From NCBI RefSeq assembly GCF_000720455.1, contig NZ_JOAK01000012.1, forward strand, positions 186,001 through 250,000: DNA of 64,000 nucleotides, in the 5' to 3' direction. The notes under the pieces are model-generated. The model saw only the letters and a program-made list of their open reading frames with translations. It searched no databases and was not told where the DNA came from. A program made the translations under genes and the position numbers. How positions within the stretch are numbered: the first letter of the stretch is position 1; every line of letters begins with the position of its first letter. Shown here in pieces: positions 24,383 through 31,700 of this stretch. The DNA comes from Streptomyces virginiae. Its GTDB lineage: Bacteria; Actinomycetota; Actinomycetes; Streptomycetales; Streptomycetaceae.

Positions 24383-25360
24383 TCAGGCGACCGCGTCGAA
24401 GCCGGTGTCGTGCGCCATCCGCTTGAGCTCCAGCAGGGCGTGCTTCTCGATCTGGCGGATCCGCTCGCGGGTCAGGCCGTGCTGCTTGCCGACCTCCGTC
24501 AGGGTCCGCTCACGGCCGTCGTCGATGCCGTACCGCATCTTGATGATCGACGCGGTGCGCTGGTCGAGCTTGCCGAGCAGGTCCTCCAGCTCCTCGCTGC
24601 GCAGCAGCGAGAGCACGGACTGCTCGGGGGAGATCGCCGAGGTGTCCTCCAGGAGGTCGCCGAACTGCGTGTCGCCCTCGTCGTCCACCGACATGTTCAG
24701 GCTGACCGGGTCGCGCGCCCAGTCCAGTACGTCGCCGACGCGCTTCTCCGTCGTGTCCAGCTCGGCGGCGATCTCGGCGTGCTCGGGGTCGCGGCCGTTC
24801 TCGCGGTTGAACTCGCGCTGGATCCGTCGGATCCGGCCGAGCTCCTCGACCAGGTGGACGGGGAGGCGGATGGTGCGGGACTGGTCGGCGATGGACCGGG
24901 TGATCGCCTGGCGGATCCACCACGTGGCGTACGTGGAGAACTTGAAGCCCTTGGTGTAGTCGAACTTCTCCACGGCGCGCACCAGGCCGGCGTTGCCCTC
25001 CTGGATCAGGTCGAGGAGGGGCAGGCCGCTGCGCGGATAGCGGCGGGCGACGGCGACGACGAGGCGGAGGTTGGAGCGGATGAAGACTTCCTTGGCCCGC
25101 TCCCCTTCGGCGGCCAGCGCCTCCAGTTCCTCGCGGGTGGGGGTGTCCCCGTCGCGCTCTATCGCGCCTTCGAGGATCTGCCGGGCGTAGACACCGGCCT
25201 CGATGATCTGGGAGAGCTCCACTTCCCTGGCGGCGTCGAGGAGCGGGGTGCGCGCGATCTCGTCCAGGTACATGCCGACCAGGTCGCGGTCTGCGATCTC
25301 CCCGCCCACAGCGCGTGCGCTGCTCGTGGACTGACGGCGGGCGACGGCGCGGGTTGCCAT
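24383..25360 (-). CDS. hrdD: RNA polymerase principal-like sigma factor HrdD
   Basis: 325 aa from ATG 25360 (MATRAVARRQS...). Region 1.2 GGEIADRDLVGMYLDEIARTPLL, region 2 SNLRLVVAVARRYPRSGLPLLDLIQEGNAGLVRAVEKFDYTKGFKFSTYATWWIRQAITRSI, region 3 and region 4 (TLTEVGKQHGLTRERIRQIEKHALLELK). Length and sequence match Streptomyces HrdD, a non-essential group 2 sigma-70 factor that recognises HrdB-like promoters. No extended region 1.1 is present, unlike HrdB. A consensus SigR promoter lies about 110 bp upstream, placing hrdD under thiol-oxidative stress control, as reported for S. coelicolor. Confidence 0.95.
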   Translation of the reverse strand: MATRAVARRQSTSSARAVGGEIADRDLVGMYLDEIARTPLLDAAREVELSQIIEAGVYARQILEGAIERDGDTPTREELEALAAEGERAKEVFIRSNLRLVVAVARRYPRSGLPLLDLIQEGNAGLVRAVEKFDYTKGFKFSTYATWWIRQAITRSIADQSRTIRLPVHLVEELGRIRRIQREFNRENGRDPEHAEIAAELDTTEKRVGDVLDWARDPVSLNMSVDDEGDTQFGDLLEDTSAISPEQSVLSLLRSEELEDLLGKLDQRTASIIKMRYGIDDGRERTLTEVGKQHGLTRERIRQIEKHALLELKRMAHDTGFDAVA

Positions 25361-25856
25361 GCGTGCTCCCTTGCGATGAGTTCGGTCGCGGTGCGGCTGC
25401 CGGACGGCCACCGGTGGTGCGGTGGTGCGCCCTCGGACACTCTCCCGAGTGCCCGCTTCCGAAGGAAACAACGACTGGAAACGGGACAGAATTCCCACGC
25501 TGATCCCTCTTTTCCGAGATCTTGCAGTATCCTGCCCCGCCACGAGAGGGAGCCGGATCACGCGGAACCTCGAAGAGGTGCAGGTCAGACCGGGAACGGG
25601 GGCCGATCCGACGTCGCCCACGGACCCGTGAGGGTCACCGGTCCGTGAGACGGCCGTCACGCTCGGCGCACCGTGTTCACTCCGGAACAGCGCCGCTCTT
25701 GGCTGCACTCTGCCCCTGAAGACGACCTCCACCGGCTTCTGGTTGCCTGGACACCCGTTCGGGTGAGCCTCGGGCATATTTCGCCGGCATGGGACGCGTC
25801 CTCCGTGGCGTCGAGGGCGTCGACGAGTCGATCACCGGCGCCCTGAAGGACACCCG
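25361..25856. other. 496-bp intergenic region upstream of hrdD
   Basis: It contains the hrdD leader and promoter region. I see the SigR-type promoter, a possible 23-codon ORF at its far end and no other gene. The leader beyond the SigR site may hold further hrdD promoters, which I could not assign. Confidence 0.6.
25470..25495 (-). promoter_or_regulatory. SigR-type promoter of hrdD
   Basis: On the minus strand GGAAT (25495-25491), exactly 18 bp, GTT (25472-25470), in the context GGGAAT-N18-GTTG. This is the full consensus for the thiol-stress sigma factor SigR. It lies about 110 bp upstream of the hrdD start codon, correctly oriented. Confidence 0.8.
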
Positions 25857-25860
25857 CTAG
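25789..25860 (+). CDS. Possible 23-codon small ORF
   Basis: ATG 25789 to TAG 25860 reads MGRVLRGVEGVDESITGALK plus three residues. No clear ribosome site precedes it and its 3' end overlaps the stop of the convergent dioxygenase gene. It could be a small protein or the fossil end of a lost gene. I do not recognise it. Confidence 0.2.
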   Translation: MGRVLRGVEGVDESITGALKDTR

Positions 25861-26675
25861 CCGAACTGGAGGCTGCGCTTCGACAGGCCCATCCAGAAGC
25901 CTTCCACCGGGTCGCGGCGGGCCGTGAGGTCACCGGCGGCTTCGGCCGCGCCGAGGGTGACGAAGAGCGGGGCGAAGTGTTCCGTACGGGGGTGGGCCAG
26001 GCGGCCGGAGGGGGACTTGGCCTCGAAGTCGAGCAGCGAGTCCAGGTCGCCGGCGGCCAGCGCCTCGTGGCCCCACGCGTCGAACTCCGCGGACCAGGCG
26101 GGGACGCCCGGGCCCGTGTGGCGCAGTGCGGCCAGGTTGTGGGTGAAGAAGCCGCTGCCGACGATGAGGACGCCCTCGTCGCGCAGGGGGGCGAGCTTGC
26201 GGCCGATGTCCATCAGGCGGCGCGGGTCCAGCGTCGGCATGGATATCTGGAGGACCGGTATGTCGGCCTCCGGGAACATCTCCACGAGCGGGACGTACGC
26301 GCCGTGGTCCAGGCCGCGGTCCGGGATGTCCTGGACGGGGGTGCCGGGGGCCCGCAGCAGCGCCCGGACCGAGGCGGCGAGCTCCGGGGCGCCCGGGGCG
26401 TCGTAGCGGACCCGGTAGTAGTGCTCGGGGAAGCCCCAGAAGTCGTAGACCAGCGGGGCGGGTTCGGTGGCGCCGAGGGCCAGGGGGGCCTCCTCCCAGT
26501 GGGCGGAGACCATGAGGATCGCCGTGGGGCGGGGCAGGCCGGCCGACCAGGCGGACAGCTCGCCCGGCCAGACCGGGTCGTCCGCGAGCGGCGGCGCACC
26601 GTGGCTGAGGTACAGCGCCGGCATGCGCGTCCCTCCGGTGGCCGTGGGGGCCTGTGCTGCGGGGGCCGGGGTCAT
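25857..26675 (-). CDS. DODA/LigB-type extradiol ring-cleavage dioxygenase family protein
   Basis: 272 aa. ATG 26675 with a GGAGGAG site. Class III extradiol (4,5-DOPA dioxygenase, YgiD-like) motifs: YLSHGAPPL, MVSAHWEE, GLDHGAYVPLVEMFP, GSGFFTHNL and EHFAPLFVTLGAA. These supply the His/His/Glu-type metal site. The family opens catechol rings using nonheme iron or zinc; the actual substrate is unknown. A 34-bp perfect palindrome with a TTCAAATTTGAA centre lies 46-79 bp upstream, typical of MarR-type operators, but no MarR gene is adjacent. Confidence 0.85.
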   Translation of the reverse strand: MTPAPAAQAPTATGGTRMPALYLSHGAPPLADDPVWPGELSAWSAGLPRPTAILMVSAHWEEAPLALGATEPAPLVYDFWGFPEHYYRVRYDAPGAPELAASVRALLRAPGTPVQDIPDRGLDHGAYVPLVEMFPEADIPVLQISMPTLDPRRLMDIGRKLAPLRDEGVLIVGSGFFTHNLAALRHTGPGVPAWSAEFDAWGHEALAAGDLDSLLDFEAKSPSGRLAHPRTEHFAPLFVTLGAAEAAGDLTARRDPVEGFWMGLSKRSLQFG

Positions 26676-26720
26676 GGGGGCGCTCCTCCGTCGTCGTACA
26701 GGGCTGCCTCGAAAAGACTA

Positions 26721-26754
26721 ACCCCGCTTGGTTCAAATTTGAACCAAGCGGGGT
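26721..26754. promoter_or_regulatory. 34-bp perfect palindrome, probable operator
   Basis: Half-site ACCCCGCTTGGTTCAAA (26721-26737) followed directly by its exact complement (26738-26754), no spacer. The AT-rich TTGGTTCAAATTTGAACCAA core stands out from GC-rich DNA and resembles MarR-family operators. It could also fold as a terminator for the exporter ending at 26787. Confidence 0.65.
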
Positions 26755-26786
26755 GTCCAGTCATTCCCGCGGACCTGCGGCCGGGG

Positions 26787-28325
26787 TCAGTGGGCGATCA
26801 CCGGGATCTTGAACTCGGCGTCCTCGGCGGAGCCGGACCCGGAGGCCACCGGGTCGCCCGCACCCGGACGGCCGGTGTTGATCAGCGTCAGGGCGATGGC
26901 CGCGCTGGCGGCCAGGATGCCGACCGCCCACCAGATGGCGGAGGCGTAGCCCTCGACCATGGCCTGCGCCTGCACCAGCTGGGCAGCGGCGCCGCCGCCG
27001 GCGGCCTCGGCCGCGTGGTCGGTCAGGTACGCCGTGGTGGCCGAGGCGGCGATGGTGTTCAGCAGCGCCGTACCGATGGCGCCGCCGACCTGCTGCGAGG
27101 TGTTGACCATGGCGGAGGCGACACCGGCGTCGGCCGGGTTCACCCCGTGCGTGGACAGGGACATGGCCGGCATGAAGGCCGTGCCCATGCCGAGGCCGAG
27201 CAGCAGCTGCGCCGGCAGGATCAGCGCCGGGTACGAGGAGCCGACCTCCAGCTGGGTCAGCAGCAGCATGCCGGCGGCTGCGACCAGGAAGCCCGGGCCC
27301 ATCAGCAGGCGCGGTGCGACGCGGGTCATCAGGCGGGCGCCGATCTGGGTGGAGCCCAGGATCATGCCCGCGATCATCGGCAGGAAGGCGAAGCCGGTCT
27401 TGACGGGCGAGAAGCCCTTCACGACCTGGAGGTAGTAGGTGAGGAAGAGGAACAGGCCGAACATCGCGATGACGGCCAGGCCGAGCGAGAGGTAGACACC
27501 GCCGCGGTTGCGCTCCAGCAGGACGCGCAGCGGCAGCAGCGGGGACTTCACCTTGGACTCGACGAAGACGAACGCCGCCAGGAGGAGGGCCGAGGCGATG
27601 AACATGGCAACGGTCACCGTGTCCGACCAGCCGGCCGACTCGGCGCGGGTGAAGCCGTACACGAGGGCCACGAGACCGGTGGTGGACAGGACCACGCCGG
27701 GGATGTCCAGCGGGGCGCGGTTGCGGGAGCCGGCGGGCTCGCGGATGACCATCCAGGCGCCCACGGCCGCGACGATCGCGAACGGGATGTTGACGAAGAA
27801 GGTCCAGCGCCAGTTGAGGTACTCGGTGAGGAAGCCGCCGAGGATCAGGCCGACGGCGCCGCCGCCGCCCGCGATCGCGCCGTAGATGCCGAAGGCCTTG
27901 GCGCGCTCCTTGGCGTCGGTGAACATCACCGCGAGCAGGGAGAGGGCCGCCGGTGCGAGCAGCGCGCCGAAGGCACCCTGCAGGGCGCGGGCGCCGAGCA
28001 TCATGGCCTCGCCGTTCGCGGCGCCGCCGAGCGCGGAGGCCAGGGCGAAGCCGATGAGACCGACGACGAAGGCGTTCTTGCGGCCCCACTTGTCGGCGAT
28101 GCGGCCGCCGAAGAGGAGCAGTCCGCCGAAGGCCAGTGCGTACGCGGTGATGACCCACTGGCGGTTGCCGTCGGAGATGCCGAGGTCGGTCTGGGCCGAG
28201 GGCAGGGCGATGTTCACGATGGTCGCGTCGAGGACCACCATCAGCTGGGCCAGGGCTATGAAGACGAGCGCCTTCCAGCGGCTGGGATCGGCAGCCGACG
28301 GGGATGTCGCGGCTGTTTTCGGCAT
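26787..28325 (-). CDS. DHA2-family MFS drug exporter
   Basis: 512 aa from ATG 28325; an in-frame GTG 12 bases earlier is the alternative. About 14 TM helices; LMVVLDATIVNIALPSAQ, FGGRIADKWGRKNAFVVGLIG, and VNTSQQVGGAIGTALLNT. Proton-coupled efflux. It lies 62 bp downstream of a TetR gene on the same strand, and TetR/DHA2 pairs normally respond to the drug exported. The substrate is unknown. Confidence 0.9.
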   Translation of the reverse strand: MPKTAATSPSAADPSRWKALVFIALAQLMVVLDATIVNIALPSAQTDLGISDGNRQWVITAYALAFGGLLLFGGRIADKWGRKNAFVVGLIGFALASALGGAANGEAMMLGARALQGAFGALLAPAALSLLAVMFTDAKERAKAFGIYGAIAGGGGAVGLILGGFLTEYLNWRWTFFVNIPFAIVAAVGAWMVIREPAGSRNRAPLDIPGVVLSTTGLVALVYGFTRAESAGWSDTVTVAMFIASALLLAAFVFVESKVKSPLLPLRVLLERNRGGVYLSLGLAVIAMFGLFLFLTYYLQVVKGFSPVKTGFAFLPMIAGMILGSTQIGARLMTRVAPRLLMGPGFLVAAAGMLLLTQLEVGSSYPALILPAQLLLGLGMGTAFMPAMSLSTHGVNPADAGVASAMVNTSQQVGGAIGTALLNTIAASATTAYLTDHAAEAAGGGAAAQLVQAQAMVEGYASAIWWAVGILAASAAIALTLINTGRPGAGDPVASGSGSAEDAEFKIPVIAH

Positions 28326-28387
28326 GGGGATACCCACTTCACTGTGCGGAATGACTGAAAAAGGCTAGTTCGTAAGCTTTGGCGGTG

Positions 28388-29116
28388 TCACATGGTTTTC
28401 AGCGTCAGATCTTCCAAAGTGGCTGCCGAACCGGGGAGTTCGGAACGGGCCGGGGCCCGCAGCCCGTCGAGGAAGAGCTGGAGGTGGCGGTGGGCGAAGC
28501 TGTCGGTGTCGAAGCAGGCGGTGCCCGGGAGGGGGCGGCTGAGCTGGGACAGGGCGACCATCAGGTCGCCGGCGCCGATGTCCGCGCGGACCAGTCCGGC
28601 CTCCTGGCCGGCGGCCAGCAGGGTCTCGACGGCAGCCGCCAGGGCCGTGCTCGCCGCGAGGAGTTCGGGGTGGTCGCGGTCGAAGCCGTCGGCGAGCATC
28701 GGGCACAGGGCGCCGATCCGCTCGTCGGCGGCGGCGTGCGTGAACCGGCACAGCGCGGCGAAGGCGTCGGGCTCCTCGGCGAGGGAGGCCTCGGCCGAGG
28801 CCGTGACCCGCTCCGTGGTGAAGAGCACGACGTGGTGGACGAGGGTCTCGCGGTCGGGGAAGTGCCGGTAGAGGGTGGCGTTGCCGATGCCCGCCCGGCG
28901 GGCCACCTCGTCGAGGGGGGCCGACGAGCCGAATTCGACGAAGGCCTCGCGGGCCGCCGCCAGGATCCGCTCGCGGTTGCGGACGGCGTCGGCGCGCGGC
29001 CGAGGCACGGCGCCCTCGCGGGAGGCGCGGGAGCGGCCGGACTCCGGGGCCGCCGGTTCCACGGCCGCCTTCGGGGCGGGCGGGGCCGCCACGGCGGTCG
29101 TGGTGGGGCGCTTCAT
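28388..29116 (-). CDS. TetR-family regulator of the adjacent exporter
   Basis: 242 aa. About 45 N-terminal disordered Pro/Ala residues precede the TetR HTH: RERILAAAREAFVEFGSSAPLDEVARRAGIGNATLYRHFPDRETLV. A C-terminal ligand domain of the SbtR-like type follows (ALCRFTHAAADERIGALCPMLADGFD). GGAGG-type site before ATG 29116. Two CGGGGA-N5-TCCCCG sites lie 59-114 bp upstream, consistent with autorepression and control of the downstream DHA2 exporter. Confidence 0.88.
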   Translation of the reverse strand: MKRPTTTAVAAPPAPKAAVEPAAPESGRSRASREGAVPRPRADAVRNRERILAAAREAFVEFGSSAPLDEVARRAGIGNATLYRHFPDRETLVHHVVLFTTERVTASAEASLAEEPDAFAALCRFTHAAADERIGALCPMLADGFDRDHPELLAASTALAAAVETLLAAGQEAGLVRADIGAGDLMVALSQLSRPLPGTACFDTDSFAHRHLQLFLDGLRAPARSELPGSAATLEDLTLKTM

Positions 29117-29174
29117 CGCGGGGCCTCCCTGGGGCGGTGACGAGCGGATCGGACGTACGGACCGGCCCACCAAA

Positions 29175-29230
29175 CGGGGAGCCGTTCCCCGCTTGGCGGG
29201 ACTCACGTACAAACGGGGAACCGCTCCCCG
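29175..29230. promoter_or_regulatory. Tandem CGGGGA-N5-TCCCCG operators
   Basis: Two near-identical inverted repeats, 29175-29191 and 29214-29230, with centres 39 bp apart (about four helical turns, same face). Both are embedded in an AAACGGGGA...TCCCCG context. They lie upstream of the TetR gene and are probable TetR dimer sites. Confidence 0.65.
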
Positions 29231-29389
29231 GTTATTTCACCCCTCCGTGTGAGCCGGGTCACGCTGTCGAGGGCCGCCCGTCACCGTTTGGCCTCTTCCG
29301 ACGCGCGGGCGCGGCGCGCCCGGCGGAGGGTGAGCGCACAGGGCGCAGACCGGACAGGGCCGGCTGCCGCGGACCCGAAGGCGATCTCC

Positions 29390-30667
29390 ATGACGCAGAC
29401 CCGCCACCGGATACGCAGACCACGCCTCACCGGCGCGTACATCGGCCTGACCGCGCTGGCGATCGGCGTCACCGCGACCGCGAGCACGGGGATATCCGGC
29501 CGCGGCCAGTCCGCGGCCGGACCGGTGGCCACGACCGTCGAATCGGCGCTCGCGCCGTGCCGGATCGCCGGGACGATGGGTGTGCAGATGTCCGAGGGCA
29601 TGCCGACCCCGCCCGGGTACTCGCGCTCGACGGGAGAGGTCCGGGCGCTGAACCTGATGATCGACTTCCCCGACGCCAAGGGCGAGGGCACGGCCCTGGA
29701 CCGGCTGGCGGAGTTCTTCCCCCAGACCTCCGACTGGTTCCGCACCAGCTCCTACGGCCGGCTGGCCTACCGGGCCGAGGCGCCGATAAGGACCTGGCTG
29801 CGGATGCCGATGCCCTTCGCGGCGTACGGGATCGAGCGCGGGTCCTCCTACGAGCCGGGCTACCGGCAGCTCGTCGAGCACATCGCGAAGGCCGCCGACG
29901 CCGAGGTGGACTTCAGCCGGTACGACCTGATCAACATCCTGGTCACCCCGAACGCCGGGCCCTCCGCCCTGGACACCGTCCTGTCGGTGACCTTCTCGGG
30001 CAACGGCGAGGCGCCGATGGCGGACGGGGTCCCGCTGTCCAACACGTCCTTCGTCTACAGCCGGCAGGACGACGGCTCGGGCACCTACCGGGAGACCGGC
30101 TACCGGGTGCTCCCGCACGAGAACGGGCACGTCTTCGGGCTGCCCGACCTCTACACCTCCGACGGCGGGAACACGGTCGGGCACTGGGACATCATGAGCG
30201 AGGACTGGGGTGCCAACAACGACCTGATGGGCTGGCACAAGTGGAAGCTGGGCTGGCTGGACAGCACGCAGATCTCCTGCGCGTCGAAGTCGGGCACCAG
30301 CGACCACGTCCTGACGCCGCTGGCGGTGGAGGGCGGCATGAAGCTGGCCTTCGTCCCGCTGTCGGAGAGCGTCGGGTACGCCGTGGAGGTGCGGACCCGG
30401 GCCGGCAACGACGAGGCCGTCTGCAGGCCCGGCGTCCTCGTCTACAAGGTGGACTCCGACGTGGACACCGGCCACGGGCCGGTGACCGTCTCGGACAGCT
30501 CGGGCGCGAGCGGCGGCTGTACGCGCCGGCCCAACGTGCACGCCGAGCTGTCGGACGCGCCGTTCCGGCCGGGTGAGACCTTCACCGACGACAAGGCCGG
30601 CATCAGCATCTCGGTGGTGGGCGAACTGCGCGACGGCAGCTACCAGATCCGCGTCACCCGCCCGTAA
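29390..30667 (+). CDS. Secreted M6-family metalloprotease domain protein
   Basis: 425 aa. Basic N-terminus and hydrophobic stretch (RRPRLTGAYIGLTALAIGVTATAS) act as a signal peptide. The zinc site is LPHENGHVFGLPDLY (HExxH with downstream Asp) and the Met-turn is HWDIMSEDWG, as in M6 (immune inhibitor A-like) peptidases. EVRALNLMIDFPDA and the C-terminal beta domain (VLVYKVDSD, GETFTDDKAGISISV) match the family. Without the long C-terminal domains of InhA it is a compact version. Likely extracellular proteolysis; no propeptide cleavage site can be assigned. Confidence 0.85.
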   Translation: MTQTRHRIRRPRLTGAYIGLTALAIGVTATASTGISGRGQSAAGPVATTVESALAPCRIAGTMGVQMSEGMPTPPGYSRSTGEVRALNLMIDFPDAKGEGTALDRLAEFFPQTSDWFRTSSYGRLAYRAEAPIRTWLRMPMPFAAYGIERGSSYEPGYRQLVEHIAKAADAEVDFSRYDLINILVTPNAGPSALDTVLSVTFSGNGEAPMADGVPLSNTSFVYSRQDDGSGTYRETGYRVLPHENGHVFGLPDLYTSDGGNTVGHWDIMSEDWGANNDLMGWHKWKLGWLDSTQISCASKSGTSDHVLTPLAVEGGMKLAFVPLSESVGYAVEVRTRAGNDEAVCRPGVLVYKVDSDVDTGHGPVTVSDSSGASGGCTRRPNVHAELSDAPFRPGETFTDDKAGISISVVGELRDGSYQIRVTRP

Positions 30668-30981
30668 CGCCCTCCCGGGGGTACGGATCGCGCTCCGGAG
30701 CCGGGGCCACGCCAGGCGTGGCCCCGGCTCCTCGGCATGCCCGCGGCCGGAAGGTACGTGGTCCACGCAACTAAGCTTTGGCTAAAGCCGGTTCGTGCAT
30801 GCTGGTTAAATTCCGGACGCCTGGCGACGGTATGTCCGTTATGCAGACATCCTTCCGGAATCGGCGTTGGTAGCTTCCCCATAAGCGATCGTCGGAGGGG
30901 GGCCGGCTTTCCGAGCCGTACGGCGGACCGCTCCTCCTGACCCGCATCACTTACGGGACGTTCATGAGGAGTGACCACCCC
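30668..30981. other. 314-bp intergenic region
   Basis: It contains the protease terminator and the promoter region of the next gene. An AT-richer segment (30770-30880) includes ATGTC-N9-GACAT (30833-30851 region), a possible regulator site. No gene was seen. Confidence 0.6.
30697..30731 (+). terminator. M6 protease terminator
   Basis: GGAGCCGGGGCCACGCC followed almost immediately by its complement; a 14-bp stem (30697-30710 with 30718-30731) around a 7-nt loop is the likely fold, about 30 bases after the stop. Confidence 0.8.
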
Positions 30982-31521
30982 ATGTCGATGAAGACCACCA
31001 TGCGCATCACCCTGGCCACCGCGACCACCTTCGCGGCGCTGGGCGTCGCCGCCCCGCAGGCCGCCGTGGCCGACACCCCCGGGCGCCATTTCACCGTCGC
31101 CTCCCAGGCCTCGGCCTCGACCCAGAGCCTCGTGGCGGCGAACGCGCAGGCGGCCGCAGCGGGCGCCACCGCCTGCGGCGCCGGCTACACCGAGATCATC
31201 CTGGCGGAGCGGCTGCCGAGCGCCACCACCCGCTACGCCACGGTGTACGTCTACACCAACGGCCAGGAGTCCGGCCCGCGGATCTACGACAAGCCGACCT
31301 GCGCCGTGCTCCACAACGAGACCGGCTCGGCCCAGTACATGGGTGTCCGCCTGAAGGACAACTACACCGACACCCCGGACACCGAGGACTTCGGCACCTT
31401 CTCGTCCTACGCCGGCCCCGTCTACCAGAACAAGGGCTGGTGCGGCCAGGTGTACTCGTACATGAAGAAGTCCGGCAAGGTCGTCGTCGACCACCTGCGC
31501 GGCGTCGGCTCCTGCAACTGA
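30982..31521 (+). CDS. Small secreted cysteine-containing protein, unknown function
   Basis: 179 aa from ATG 30982, which has GAGGAG about ten bases upstream; ATG 30964 overlaps that ribosome site and is less likely. Signal peptide MSMKTTMRITLATATTFAALGVAAPQAAVA. The mature part has four cysteines (ATACGAGY, PTCAVLHN, GWCGQVY, GVGSCN), likely two disulfides, and a beta-rich pattern. Single-gene transcript with its own promoter region. I do not recognise the family; similar small secreted proteins are common in Streptomyces. Confidence 0.8.
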   Translation: MSMKTTMRITLATATTFAALGVAAPQAAVADTPGRHFTVASQASASTQSLVAANAQAAAAGATACGAGYTEIILAERLPSATTRYATVYVYTNGQESGPRIYDKPTCAVLHNETGSAQYMGVRLKDNYTDTPDTEDFGTFSSYAGPVYQNKGWCGQVYSYMKKSGKVVVDHLRGVGSCN

Positions 31522-31700
31522 CCGCAGCGACGCCTTTCGACCCGCCACCACCCGGCACCTCCGTCCCGGCGCTCCGCCGGCCGGGAGACCGGGCCCTCCG
31601 GCGTGCAGCGATCTGACATGAGCATCACAACTCTGGCCCCGGTGTCCGTCCCCGGGCCCGGTCGGATCCTGCCGCCGGCTCCACCGCGAGAGAGCGAAGA

